Program-made: the position numbers and the translations under genes
The notes under the pieces: generated by a model
Databases searched by the model: none
What the model saw: the letters and a program-made list of their open reading frames with translations, nothing else
What the model was told of the DNA's origin: nothing
Assembly: GCA_947259885.1 (NCBI GenBank)
Contig: CAMYNW010000023.1
Location: 61,775 to 125,774 of the forward strand
Length of the DNA: 64,000 bases
DNA from: an uncultured Gammaproteobacteria bacterium
GTDB taxonomy: Bacteria > Pseudomonadota > Gammaproteobacteria > Arenicellales > Poriferihabitantaceae
Reading direction: 5' to 3'
In this document: in pieces, positions 28,271 through 37,084 of the stretch
How the letters are laid out: each line of letters starts with the position of its first letter
How positions within the stretch are numbered: the stretch's first letter is position 1

Positions 28271-30430
28271 ATGAAGATGGCTAATGTTGCCGCTCAAAAT
28301 AACTCCAAATCGGCTACTTCAGCCAACAACGGGGGCTCTTTGAAGGATCTGCCTTTGCAATCGGCATCGGTAGATATTTGGGACAAGAAATATCGTCTTA
28401 AGACAATGGAAGGGGAACCGGTGGATGGTTCAGTTGATGAAACTTATAAACGGGTTGCTCGAGCCTTAGCAGAAGCCGAATTAGGGGAAGCCAAACAAGA
28501 GGAGTGGTATCGAAAGTTTGTTTGGGCGCTGCAAAACGGCGCAATACCCGCCGGTCGAATTACTTCTAATGCCGGGGCGTTAGCGCACAAACCAGCCACT
28601 AGCACTATTAACTGCACCGTGTCTGCGACGGTGCCTGACTCTATGGATGGCGTGCTTCGCGCGGTGCATGAAGCAGGATTGACTCTTAAGGCAGGATGCG
28701 GCATCGGATACGAATTCTCCACGCTGCGCCCCAAGGGCGCATTTGTCAGCGGCGCCGGGGCTTATACCTCGGGGCCGCTGTCTTTTATGGACATTTTTGA
28801 TTCGATGTGTTTTACAGTTTCCTCTGCTGGCGGCCGTCGCGGGGCACAGATGGGGACCTTCGATATCAGCCATCCTGATATACAGGATTTTATTCGCGCA
28901 AAACGAGAAAACGGACGCCTGAGACAGTTTAACTTGTCGTGTCTGATCACTGACGAGTTCATGCAGGCGGTAAAAGAAGATGCGGACTGGCCGTTATCGT
29001 TTCCGGCGACTTCGAATGAAATTGATGACGATCGATTCGAGATAGTTTGGCGCAACTGGGCCATTACTGAAGGTTATACCACGAACGATCGTGGTGAAGT
29101 CGCCTGTCGAGTATACAAGACTATTCTAGCGCGAAATCTGTGGAACCAAATTATGAGCTCCACCTATGACTATGCGGAGCCGGGGTTTATCCTGGTGGAT
29201 CGCATAAATGAAATGAATAACAACTGGTTCTGCGAAAACATCCGGGCAACCAATCCCTGTGGAGAGCAACCTTTGCCGCCTTATGGTGCCTGTCTGCTGG
29301 GTTCTGTAAACCTCACCCGCTTCGTAGAAAACCCATTTAGCGATGAAGCATGTTTCAACTGGGAAAAGTATAGAGAGGTCGTAGCGGTATTTTCCCGTAT
29401 GTTGGACAACGTGGTGGAAATTAATGGACTCCCGTTACCCAAGCAGCGCGAGGAAATTCTAGCCAAGCGTCGGCACGGTATGGGTTTTCTTGGCCTTGGT
29501 TCAGCGTTGACCATGATGAAGATCAAATACGGCAGTGAAGAATCCCTCAAGTTTACCGAGGAGGTTGCGCGCCAAATGGCTCTGGTTGGCTGGGAAACAG
29601 GTATTGCCTTGGCCGAAGAAAAGGGGTGCGCACCAGTATTAAAGCAGGAATTCGCGATAACCACCGAAATGCTTGCGCATCGTCCAGAAATGGCAGCAGA
29701 CGGTTTCAAGGTCGGCGATATGGTTCCCGGGGCGGTGTTGATGGGTAAGTACAGTCGCTATATGCAGCAATTCCCGGAGGAACTGCAAAACCGCATTGCC
29801 CGGAAAGGTTGTCGTTATACTCACCATACCTCGATTGCCCCGACCGGAACCATCAGCCTTTCTCTGGGAAACAATGCGAGTAACGGTATAGAGCCTTCTT
29901 TTGGTCATATGTATAGCCGAAACGTGATTCGAGAAGGCAAGAAATCCAAGGAGAAAGTAGATGTATTCTCTTATGAGCTTTTGGCCTACCGACACCTGGT
30001 TAATGCCGATGCCTCGCCATTAGCTGAACAAGAGAATCACAAGCTGCCGGAATACTTTATCACCGCAGACGATATTAAACCGAAGCAACATGTTGACGTA
30101 CAGGCTGCAGCGCAGAAATGGATAGACTCTTCTATTTCGAAAACCGCAAACGTACCCACTGATTTCGCGTTTGAGGACTTTCAAGGCATCTACCAGTATG
30201 CGTGGGAAAAAGGTCTCAAGGGTTGTACCACTTTTCGTTTTAATCCGGAGGTGTTTCAGGGCGTATTGGTTAAAGAGCAGGATCTTGAGAATACGACTTA
30301 TCGCTTCACCTTGGAAAATGGTGAGGTGGTCGAGGTTAAAGGTAATGAGGAAATCGCATATGACGGCGAAACCCATACTGCTGCGAATTTGTTTGATGCG
30401 CTGAAGGAAGGGTACTACGGCCGCTTTTAA
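28271..30430 (+). CDS. nrdJa: Adenosylcobalamin-dependent ribonucleotide reductase, catalytic subunit
   Basis: 719 aa class II reductase that converts ribonucleotides to deoxyribonucleotides with a B12-derived radical. Active-site parts: first redox Cys in STINCTVSATV (about 115), thiyl site NPCGEQPLPPYGACLLGSVN (about 327-346, with N, C and E of the catalytic set and the second redox Cys in GACLLGS), and phosphate-binding IAPTGTISLSLGNNASNGIE. It lacks the zinc-ribbon tail found in single-chain NrdJ; that tail is in the next gene, as in the two-gene arrangement of Pseudomonas. There is no class I nrdAB in the window. Confidence 0.94.
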   Translation: MKMANVAAQNNSKSATSANNGGSLKDLPLQSASVDIWDKKYRLKTMEGEPVDGSVDETYKRVARALAEAELGEAKQEEWYRKFVWALQNGAIPAGRITSNAGALAHKPATSTINCTVSATVPDSMDGVLRAVHEAGLTLKAGCGIGYEFSTLRPKGAFVSGAGAYTSGPLSFMDIFDSMCFTVSSAGGRRGAQMGTFDISHPDIQDFIRAKRENGRLRQFNLSCLITDEFMQAVKEDADWPLSFPATSNEIDDDRFEIVWRNWAITEGYTTNDRGEVACRVYKTILARNLWNQIMSSTYDYAEPGFILVDRINEMNNNWFCENIRATNPCGEQPLPPYGACLLGSVNLTRFVENPFSDEACFNWEKYREVVAVFSRMLDNVVEINGLPLPKQREEILAKRRHGMGFLGLGSALTMMKIKYGSEESLKFTEEVARQMALVGWETGIALAEEKGCAPVLKQEFAITTEMLAHRPEMAADGFKVGDMVPGAVLMGKYSRYMQQFPEELQNRIARKGCRYTHHTSIAPTGTISLSLGNNASNGIEPSFGHMYSRNVIREGKKSKEKVDVFSYELLAYRHLVNADASPLAEQENHKLPEYFITADDIKPKQHVDVQAAAQKWIDSSISKTANVPTDFAFEDFQGIYQYAWEKGLKGCTTFRFNPEVFQGVLVKEQDLENTTYRFTLENGEVVEVKGNEEIAYDGETHTAANLFDALKEGYYGRF

Positions 30431-30505
30431 TCATTCCGGACAACCAGGAGCAGCGGTAACGGGCTACAGCCCCACCGCAAGAACTAACAGTAGAGAAACC
30501 AAAAA

Positions 30506-31231
30506 ATGAGCATCAAAATTGAAAAGAAAATTGTCGGCTACGATGTAGTCACGCCGCAAGACAAGCAGGAATCAGAGCCTGAAAAAGTCATCAAGGAAAC
30601 GATTGATAGTGACATCCGTGAGCAGGCCAAGATCGTGCAGATGCATGAGAAAGTAGTGCGACCGGAGATGTTAATTGGCAGCACTTATAAAATCAAAACC
30701 CCAGTATCAGAACACGCGTTTTACATTACGATCAACGATATGGTGTTGAACCCGGACACGCCTTATGAAAAGCGTCGACCATTTGAGATATTCATTAACT
30801 CTAAAAACATGGATCACTACCAGTGGATTTCAGGGCTCACCTTGATTATTTCAGCGGTTTTTCGCAAAGGTGGCGATGTCACTTTTCTGGTTAACGAATT
30901 ACAGAGTGTGTTTGATCCAAAAGGGGGCTATTTTAGAAAGGGTGGTAAGTTTATGCCGTCACTGGTTGCTGAGATCGGTGATGCGATTGAGAACCATCTT
31001 AAGATGATCGGCATGATCGTCGATCCGGGGCTTGACGAACATCAACAGAAGCTGATCGATGAAAAGCGCAAGGAATTCGCGACCCGACAAAATGAAAGTA
31101 CTGAGGCTGCAGTCGGCAACAGCGGTTTCCCTGAAGGCGCTGCGCTATGTGGAAAGTGCAACACGAAGGCATCCATTATGATGGACGGTTGTTTGACGTG
31201 TCTGAATTGCGGTGATAGCAAGTGCGGTTAG
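30506..31231 (+). CDS. nrdJb: Class II ribonucleotide reductase, second subunit with Cys-rich tail
   Basis: 241 aa, directly after nrdJa (75-bp gap, GTAGAGA before the ATG). The body (KIKTPVSEHAFYITINDMVL, RRPFEIFINSKNMDHYQWI, FRKGGDVTFLVNELQSVFDP) corresponds to the C-terminal region of single-chain NrdJ. The last 27 residues carry six cysteines in pairs, CGKC...C..C..C....C, the redox/zinc tail that re-reduces the active site. Together with NrdJa it would form the oxygen-indifferent reductase. Confidence 0.92.
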   Translation: MSIKIEKKIVGYDVVTPQDKQESEPEKVIKETIDSDIREQAKIVQMHEKVVRPEMLIGSTYKIKTPVSEHAFYITINDMVLNPDTPYEKRRPFEIFINSKNMDHYQWISGLTLIISAVFRKGGDVTFLVNELQSVFDPKGGYFRKGGKFMPSLVAEIGDAIENHLKMIGMIVDPGLDEHQQKLIDEKRKEFATRQNESTEAAVGNSGFPEGAALCGKCNTKASIMMDGCLTCLNCGDSKCG

Positions 31232-31237
31232 TCCGCA
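31223..31237 (+). terminator. Weak hairpin at the end of nrdJb
   Basis: TGCGG-TTAGT-CCGCA, 5-bp stem overlapping the nrdJb stop codon, followed by AATATTA rather than a T run. It may protect the 3' end of the message; as a terminator it is weak. Confidence 0.3.
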
Positions 31238-31299
31238 ATATTACTCAACGGCTTCGTTTGAGCACAAACATCAGAATACCTCGCAATCGATAGACAGCT

Positions 31300-31545
31300 T
31301 CAATTCTTGGTCTTGGCTTCGATGCAACCTTGGATGTGGTCTGCGTTCACGTAGCGATAGCAGTCGTCCAGACCGCCTTTGCCATCTTCGATCTGATCGA
31401 AACTGGTTTCCTGGTCATTCTCCTGGTAACGTGCAGTCGTTTTAGCAGTTTCAGGCGGCGATATTAAATAATGGTACAAACCGTAGCCAGCCGCTGCCAG
31501 GATAATCAGTGGAATCAGACTATCCACTAAGCCTTTTATCTTCAT
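31300..31545 (-). CDS. Small single-span membrane protein
   Basis: 81 aa from ATG 31545, which has GAGGA 3-7 bases upstream; the longer in-frame start has no ribosome site. An N-terminal helix (LVDSLIPLIILAAAGYGLYH) is followed by an acidic, periplasmic-looking tail with two cysteines (DDCYRYVNADHIQGC) that could form a disulfide. Family unknown. Faces nrdJb convergently and the next gene divergently. Confidence 0.55.
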   Translation of the reverse strand: MKIKGLVDSLIPLIILAAAGYGLYHYLISPPETAKTTARYQENDQETSFDQIEDGKGGLDDCYRYVNADHIQGCIEAKTKN

Positions 31546-31628
31546 ATTCCTCACCCCCAAGGTGTGGCCAAATACATCATAACACATGCTACAGTGCGTG
31601 TTCATTTTAAGCATGTCCCTGTAACATA

Positions 31629-31928
31629 ATGAAACAAATTGCCGGCGTTGCTGTATTCCTAACCCGCCTTTTGGTCACATCAGTGGTGGCTCTTTGTTGC
31701 CAGATTTTATTAGTTGTACAGTATCCGGACTATCTGCTTGTCATACAGGAATCCGTAAAACTCGGTTCGAGTATGGTTTTTGAAACCATTAAACTTGCTT
31801 CCAGCTATCGTGTTGCCTATAACTTATTAAACGGCGATGGCATTGTCGTCCACACTATATTCGTACTGCTTGCCTTCACAGTGCTATACATCATGTTTTT
31901 GCTATTTCGTATGATGCGTCGTAAATAA
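31629..31928 (+). CDS. Small membrane protein
   Basis: 99 aa with two or three hydrophobic segments (LLVTSVVALCCQILLVVQYP near 14-33; IVVHTIFVLLAFTVLYIMFL near 71-92) and a basic end RMMRRK. Family unknown. Its start lies 84 bp from the divergent small membrane protein, so a shared promoter region is likely. Confidence 0.5.
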   Translation: MKQIAGVAVFLTRLLVTSVVALCCQILLVVQYPDYLLVIQESVKLGSSMVFETIKLASSYRVAYNLLNGDGIVVHTIFVLLAFTVLYIMFLLFRMMRRK

Positions 31929-32107
31929 TATTTTCTGATGAATGAAATCGAAAAATATTACTTGTTAACTTCCCTTTCGCGTGTATTCGCATGAAATTTG
32001 AATACCCTCGCATGGAACATTGAAGCCGGACGGTATTTACTGCATGATGTATCGCAAGCTCACAATTATGCACATCCCATCAATTGTGCACACCACATAT
32101 TGATCCA

Positions 32108-32248
32108 ATGGAACTTTTTCTACTTTTGATTCCCGCTGTATTCTTACCTGTTGGACTCAGTATTGTTGGGATATGGTGGTTGTTCTCTAAGAATGATGCC
32201 AAGGCCGAAGAATCGACGAATGATGACTGGGCCGATGGTGGCGCCTAA
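32108..32248 (+). CDS. 46-aa single-span membrane peptide
   Basis: ATG 32108 starts MELFLLLIPAVFLPVGLSIV, continuing GIWWLF, one membrane span, followed by an acidic tail (SKNDAKAEESTNDDWADGGA). This layout is like the short subunits or assembly peptides of respiratory enzymes such as CcoS, but the sequence is not decisive and no oxidase genes are near. It ends 21 bp before the GFA gene. Confidence 0.5.
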   Translation: MELFLLLIPAVFLPVGLSIVGIWWLFSKNDAKAEESTNDDWADGGA

Positions 32249-32269
32249 CGACAGAGCACTTTTCTGTCG

Positions 32270-32668
32270 GTGAGGGAAATATCACACGGTCAATGTCTGT
32301 GCGGGGCGCTGAAATACGAGTTAAAAGGGCACCCTTCCTGGATTTCACATTGCCACTGTCTCAGCTGTCGACGCAATACCGGCTGTGCAGTGGTTACGTT
32401 TGTCGGATATCCGGCTGAGAAAGTAACGTTTGTTCAGGGCGAACGGGCGATCTACAATTCTTCTCTTGGGGTGTGGCGTGGATTTTGCAGTAAGTGCGGT
32501 ACTCCGATTAGCTATGAAGCCGACAGGTATCCAGGGGAAATTCACTTGTACATCAGTGCCCTGGATAATCCGGATGATTTTGCGCCGCAACAACATGTTC
32601 ATTTCAACGAGAAAATAGAATGGTTTGATACCAATGATGATCTGCCTCGCAAAGAATCTAGTGGATAA
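32270..32668 (+). CDS. GFA-family protein (CENP-V/GFA zinc fold)
   Basis: 132 aa. Zinc-binding cysteines: GQCLCGALKYEL, SHCHCLSCRRNTG and GFCSKCGTPISYE, the full GFA pattern. The founding member was described as a glutathione-dependent formaldehyde-activating enzyme, but most members have no proven role. Start is GTG at 32270. A second, diverged member lies at 63394-63813. Confidence 0.9.
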   Translation: MREISHGQCLCGALKYELKGHPSWISHCHCLSCRRNTGCAVVTFVGYPAEKVTFVQGERAIYNSSLGVWRGFCSKCGTPISYEADRYPGEIHLYISALDNPDDFAPQQHVHFNEKIEWFDTNDDLPRKESSG

Positions 32669-32674
32669 ATTAAA

Positions 32675-33145
32675 TTGGCAAGGGATCAGTTAAATCAGTT
32701 TAAGGCAGCAGACACGCAATTCGCTGAACGTGTGAGGGAGAGCTTTCTCAAGCAAGATGCGCTGCTCATGATTGGTGCAACCATCCAAAAAGTTGAACCT
32801 GGCCGCGTAGAAATTAGTTTTGACTATGACCAGCGCCTGACTCAGCAGCATGGATTTATCCATGCCGGAATTTTGTCCACGGTGCTCGACAGCGCATGCG
32901 GTTATGCGGCTTATAGTTTAATGTCTGCCGAGGCAGGGGTATTGACTATCGAGTTCAAGACCAATCTGCTTTCCCCCGCCAAGGGAGAACGATTTGTCGC
33001 GGTGGGCGAGGTAAAGAAACAGGGTCGGACGATAACCGTAGCTGAAGGACAAATGTTTGCCTGGGAAGGCGCTCAGGAGAAGCTCATTGCGACCATGACC
33101 GGTACACTGATGACGGTTAATGGTCGAAGTGACGTCGCGGGTTAG
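32675..33145 (+). CDS. PaaI-type hotdog thioesterase
   Basis: 156 aa. TQQHGFIHAGILSTVLDSAC has the HGG/HAG active-site turn and catalytic acidic residue (Asp in VLDSA) of PaaI thioesterases, followed by LTIEFKTNLLSPAKGERFVAVG. It would hydrolyse acyl- or aryl-CoA. Start is TTG at 32675, only 6 bp after the GFA stop. It overlaps the stop of the convergent phosphotransferase gene by 4 bp. The neighbouring acyl-CoA dehydrogenase fits CoA-ester metabolism. Confidence 0.87.
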   Translation: MARDQLNQFKAADTQFAERVRESFLKQDALLMIGATIQKVEPGRVEISFDYDQRLTQQHGFIHAGILSTVLDSACGYAAYSLMSAEAGVLTIEFKTNLLSPAKGERFVAVGEVKKQGRTITVAEGQMFAWEGAQEKLIATMTGTLMTVNGRSDVAG

Positions 33146-34614
33146 GGGCGCAACAATCCGGCCTTTTCCAATTCTTGTGCGGTTGGAAATGCAGGTTGGT
33201 AAATATACGCATTGATTACACCTAGACAAAGCAGGGCATCGTAAATCGAGGTGGAACCATCACAGTCGCCACCTCTGATCTGACCCACGCATTCTGACAA
33301 TTGCTGCCATGACCCCGTCTGCAGTAAATTATTCTGGGCCTGTTCGAGAATAGAATCTAATCGTAGTTCGCGTTCCAGTATTCCCAATGCATTGTTTACC
33401 ATCAGGCCTGAGAAGCGGGATGAAGGAGCAAGACCGGGGATTACCTCCTGCTGCAGAGTAGTGCGAGTAATCGCGGCTAGATCCTCACCTCTCGACTGAT
33501 CTTGTGGAGCCGGCTCGGCCTTTGATATCTGCATTCGCGGGGTAATCTTTGCGCTGGTCATTGGCGCTTTATGTTGCCAGCGTTCCGGATCGGTTTGACG
33601 TAAGATATAGAGTTCCAGCTGGTCGACGATACGACTGGTAATCGCCATATTGAGTGAAGGCTCGTTTCCGGAAAGGTGGCGCATTCCCTGCTGCAGTGCG
33701 ATTAACGCCCATCTCAAATGGGCCATCGTCTCCCAGTACACTACACTTTCGTGGTTCACATTACGCCCCGAGATTTCCTCGTAACTTTTATAAAAATCTT
33801 CGCGCGCCCCAATTCCGCCCGCTTCCAGATCCGGCCTGCTGAATCGCCAGCATTCGGCACAGAACCAGCCAAGATCCGACATTGGATCGCCATAACCCGC
33901 GAACTCCCAATCGAGAATTGCGGCCAGTCCATTTTCATTAACCAGGTAATTCCCTGTTCGAAAGTCCCGATGCAAAAAAACCTGCTCCTGACAGGAAGGA
34001 ATATGAGATAACGCCCAGCGAAGCCCCCAATCCAGGATGGGATGAAACACTGATTTCTGTTCAAGCCAGCTGCGCATATTCAAAAGTTCGGTTTGCGCAT
34101 GGTTTGTTCTCGAAGTATCGATAAATTCAAGCTCCGTTTGTTCGAGGTCGATACTATGGATCATGGCCAGCTGACGACCGAGTTCGCAGGTAAGCTGTCG
34201 TCGATCCCCTCCGAGTTGCATATCCTTGACCACTTTCGGTCCGAGGCCGACCCCTTCAACGTACTCCATCATCGCGAAAGCCTTACCAATTACCTTGGGG
34301 TCATTACAAAATCCAAGGGGTGCAGGTACTTTGACACTCACTGATCCTGCCGCTGACATCAATTTAAATTCCTGCTCTCGGCTGCGGCTTTCGTCAATAG
34401 AGGCAGCAGCGTCAGTGCGCATGACGAATTTACGCCCGCTGGATTCAGTAGAAGATTCAACCAAACAATGCAGCAGCCAGTTTTCTTGTATTGCGCCACC
34501 TGACAGGCTTTCAACAGATGCCACTTCCACACTAGCTGCCCCGAGCTGCGAGGCAATCCACTTACCTAGCCTCTGTCGTGAAGCCTCTTTACCCTGATCT
34601 AGCTCCATTTCCAA
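33142..34614 (-). CDS. Aminoglycoside-phosphotransferase-fold kinase with C-terminal DUF6285
   Basis: 490 aa. An APH/choline-kinase fold fills about residues 1-350: catalytic HRDFRTGNYLV and metal site AILDWEFAGYGDPMSDLGWF. After a Pro/Ala/Gln-rich linker, residues about 385-490 (RTTLQQEVIPGLAPSSRFSG to AQELEKAGLL) match the small helical domain DUF6285. Such kinases sit beside acyl-CoA dehydrogenases in many proteobacteria and are related to the kinase part of ACAD10/11, which phosphorylates 4-hydroxy acyl-CoA. Its start overlaps the end of the dehydrogenase gene, so the two are coupled. Confidence 0.87.
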   Translation of the reverse strand: MEMELDQGKEASRQRLGKWIASQLGAASVEVASVESLSGGAIQENWLLHCLVESSTESSGRKFVMRTDAAASIDESRSREQEFKLMSAAGSVSVKVPAPLGFCNDPKVIGKAFAMMEYVEGVGLGPKVVKDMQLGGDRRQLTCELGRQLAMIHSIDLEQTELEFIDTSRTNHAQTELLNMRSWLEQKSVFHPILDWGLRWALSHIPSCQEQVFLHRDFRTGNYLVNENGLAAILDWEFAGYGDPMSDLGWFCAECWRFSRPDLEAGGIGAREDFYKSYEEISGRNVNHESVVYWETMAHLRWALIALQQGMRHLSGNEPSLNMAITSRIVDQLELYILRQTDPERWQHKAPMTSAKITPRMQISKAEPAPQDQSRGEDLAAITRTTLQQEVIPGLAPSSRFSGLMVNNALGILERELRLDSILEQAQNNLLQTGSWQQLSECVGQIRGGDCDGSTSIYDALLCLGVINAYIYQPAFPTAQELEKAGLLRP

Positions 34615-35825
34615 AAATCATTGCCTTGCTCTTGGTACAGGTCAGCCAGCACCATGCGATGCACTTCAGAGGCACCATCGACTATTTTTGCTTGCCGCGC
34701 GTAGCGGTAAATCCACTCCAGCAGTATGTCCTTTGAATAGCCCTTGGCACCACAAAGCTGAATCGCTGTATCTGCGGATTTGTGCAGCACTTCAGCAACA
34801 TGAACCTTGGCCATAGAGATCTCCTTTTTCGCACGCTCTCCTTGATCCAGTTTCCATGCTGCATGCATGACCAGCAGGCGCCCGACCTGAATATCATGAG
34901 CCACTTCCCCTAGTTTCAATTGAACCGACTCCCTTTGTGATAGTCGCACGCCGAAGCCTTCTCGATGATTGACATACTCCGCGGCGATCTCCATACATCG
35001 TTTGGCAAGACCTAACCAACGCATACAGTGTGTAAGCCTTGCAGGCCCCAGTCGAATCTGTGTCAGTTTCAAGCCATCACCTACTTCCATTAGTCGATGA
35101 CAATCCGGGATCTTTAAGCCATCAAATCGAAGCTCGCAATGCCCGCCATGTTCTTCGGGTCCCATGATGGGTATCCTGCGCACAATTTCCCATCCTGGTT
35201 GATCACGGTGGAACAGAAATGCGGTGAGTGCTCGGCGTTTTTCCTCTGGGTTTGGTTCGGTTCGGGCGACTAATATGAAGTGCGCGGCGTTAGCAGCGCC
35301 GGTAATGAACCATTTATGACCGTTGATGATCCATTCGACACCTTTGCGGGTTGCGCTGGTGCGGATCATGGAAGGATCCGATCCACCACCCGGAGCGGGC
35401 TCGGTCATAACAAACGCTGACTGTACTTCACCGTCAATAATAGGTTGCAGCCACTGGTCTTTCTGTTCATTAGAGGCAACCTGTTGTAACACCCGCATAT
35501 TGCCATCATCCGGCGCCGCGCAATTGAATGTGACAGGACCGAAAATCGAGCGATTGGCTTCTTCATACATGGCCGCACAAGCGGTCATGGAGAGATCCAT
35601 CCCGCCACGTGAGGTGTCGATTTGGGGCGCCCAAAGACCCGCGTTGCGCGCCTTCTTGCGCAATCCTGTCAGCGTCTGTATACGGATGTTTTCATGTTCA
35701 TCAAAATTGACAGGATCAGCTTCTAGCGGTATCAAATATTCAGTGACGAAATCTCGAGTTTTGGTTCTGATTGATTCCGCTTCACAATTTAGGTTGAAAC
35801 TGATGCCAGGGGTAGGCGTATTCAT
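34599..35825 (-). CDS. Acyl-CoA dehydrogenase
   Basis: 408 aa from ATG 35825; a TTG at 35936 overlapping the VWA stop would add 37 residues of atypical composition. FAD and substrate segments: QSAFVMTEPAPGGGSDPSMI, WIINGHKWFITGAANA, the C-terminal QLCGAKGYSKDILLEWIYRYARQAKIVDGASE region with YRYARQAKIVDGASEVH. The last is typical of ACAD10/11-like enzymes. It oxidises an acyl-CoA, passing electrons to ETF. With the phosphotransferase it may act on hydroxylated or branched acids. Confidence 0.92.
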   Translation of the reverse strand: MNTPTPGISFNLNCEAESIRTKTRDFVTEYLIPLEADPVNFDEHENIRIQTLTGLRKKARNAGLWAPQIDTSRGGMDLSMTACAAMYEEANRSIFGPVTFNCAAPDDGNMRVLQQVASNEQKDQWLQPIIDGEVQSAFVMTEPAPGGGSDPSMIRTSATRKGVEWIINGHKWFITGAANAAHFILVARTEPNPEEKRRALTAFLFHRDQPGWEIVRRIPIMGPEEHGGHCELRFDGLKIPDCHRLMEVGDGLKLTQIRLGPARLTHCMRWLGLAKRCMEIAAEYVNHREGFGVRLSQRESVQLKLGEVAHDIQVGRLLVMHAAWKLDQGERAKKEISMAKVHVAEVLHKSADTAIQLCGAKGYSKDILLEWIYRYARQAKIVDGASEVHRMVLADLYQEQGNDFWKWS

Positions 35826-35932
35826 TGCGCGAGGTCGAGTTCGAACAGGGTCGCGAATTGTAACCTTTACTAGATTGGCTTGCTCTAGATCCCTGGGTGC
35901 GCAACGGTCTTCGATTGCCGAGAGTTCGGTTT

Positions 35933-37084
35933 TCAAATAGCGATGTTGCCAATTTCTCGGATAGTGGCACGAAGCGACTCAACACTGTTGGCAGGCATAA
36001 AACGATCAACCATGGGCAGCGAGCGTTTGAGATCGGTTGCATTGAGTGATACGCCTGCTCTGCCTAGCATGGGATTAAGCCAGATAACACTTCTCGCATT
36101 GCTGCGTAAAACCTGGAGCTCAAACTCAAGTGACTCACGATTATCGGTGTCAAACCCATCGCTTATCACAAGCACTATGGCTTTCGAGTTTAATTCCTTC
36201 CTGGAAAACTTTCGGTTAAAGGTTGCGACTGACGTTGCTATGCATGTGCCGCCCATCCATAGGTTGTTGCCCGCCTCTAATCGGGTTTGCATGCGAGCAA
36301 GAGAAGCTTCACGGAACATTCGGGTGACAGGAAACAACCTGGTATGAAAAGCAAATGCCGAGGAGTCAGGGAAAGTCTGTATCAGGCCACGGACAAATCG
36401 AAATAAAAGCGGATTGTTCCAGGTCATTGAGTGGGAGACATCGTGCAGAATAACCAGTTGCAGCGGTATCGGCTTACGCTTGCTGAAACAGACACGTGCA
36501 GGAAATCCACCGGTCGCGAGACTGCCGCGTAGTGTTCGACGAATATCCAGACGCCCTCCTCTCGATGAAAGGACTCGCTTTCTTGAAAGCTGTTTTCGTA
36601 ACTGTTGCCCAAGTTGTTCTGCGATTAATTCTGCCTCTCGCATTGCTGCTTTGTCGCCGAGAAACCGGAAATCCGCCTTACCTACGGATCGATTGCGCCC
36701 AGCTCCTGCGCCGTCGACGGGTAGATCATGTTGACCGTGCTCGGAGTCTTTACTGCTGGACCCGGAAATTCCGCTGGCTGATTTGCGGTGCAGGCGAGGA
36801 TCGATTCTGGCCAACAGTTCCTGTTGAGGATCAAGCACGTCCTCGGGGCGCCAGAAGGCCGCGAAGTGTCGGTCAAATTGTTGCCAGTCTTCGTGATTTC
36901 GACAACTTAGCGCGCGCACACTCGCTTTGATCAGGCCAGGGTCTGGGTGGGCGGGTTCACTGGCGGTTTTGAGTATGTCCGCGGTCTCCCCGACCCCTAT
37001 AACATAACCTTGTTTTCGAAGGTAACCGATAAAATCGAGTAAGCGGCTACCCCGCGCATTCAGAGGGTTTGCAGTTGTCGTCAC
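35933..37084 (-). CDS. VWA-domain protein (CoxE-like)
   Basis: 383 aa. The N-terminus has the helical region of CoxE-type proteins (DFIGYLRKQGYVIGVGETADIL); the C-terminal half is a von Willebrand A domain with the metal-site motif LHDVSHSMTWNNPLLFRFVR and WMGGTCIATSVATF. These proteins act with a MoxR ATPase to remodel or insert metal into partner enzymes. The MoxR gene is directly upstream with a 4-bp overlap. Confidence 0.88.
   Translation of the reverse strand: MTTTANPLNARGSRLLDFIGYLRKQGYVIGVGETADILKTASEPAHPDPGLIKASVRALSCRNHEDWQQFDRHFAAFWRPEDVLDPQQELLARIDPRLHRKSASGISGSSSKDSEHGQHDLPVDGAGAGRNRSVGKADFRFLGDKAAMREAELIAEQLGQQLRKQLSRKRVLSSRGGRLDIRRTLRGSLATGGFPARVCFSKRKPIPLQLVILHDVSHSMTWNNPLLFRFVRGLIQTFPDSSAFAFHTRLFPVTRMFREASLARMQTRLEAGNNLWMGGTCIATSVATFNRKFSRKELNSKAIVLVISDGFDTDNRESLEFELQVLRSNARSVIWLNPMLGRAGVSLNATDLKRSLPMVDRFMPANSVESLRATIREIGNIAI

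Noticed and set aside
35323..35940. 205-codon plus-strand frame
   Set aside because: Antisense shadow of the acyl-CoA dehydrogenase gene.
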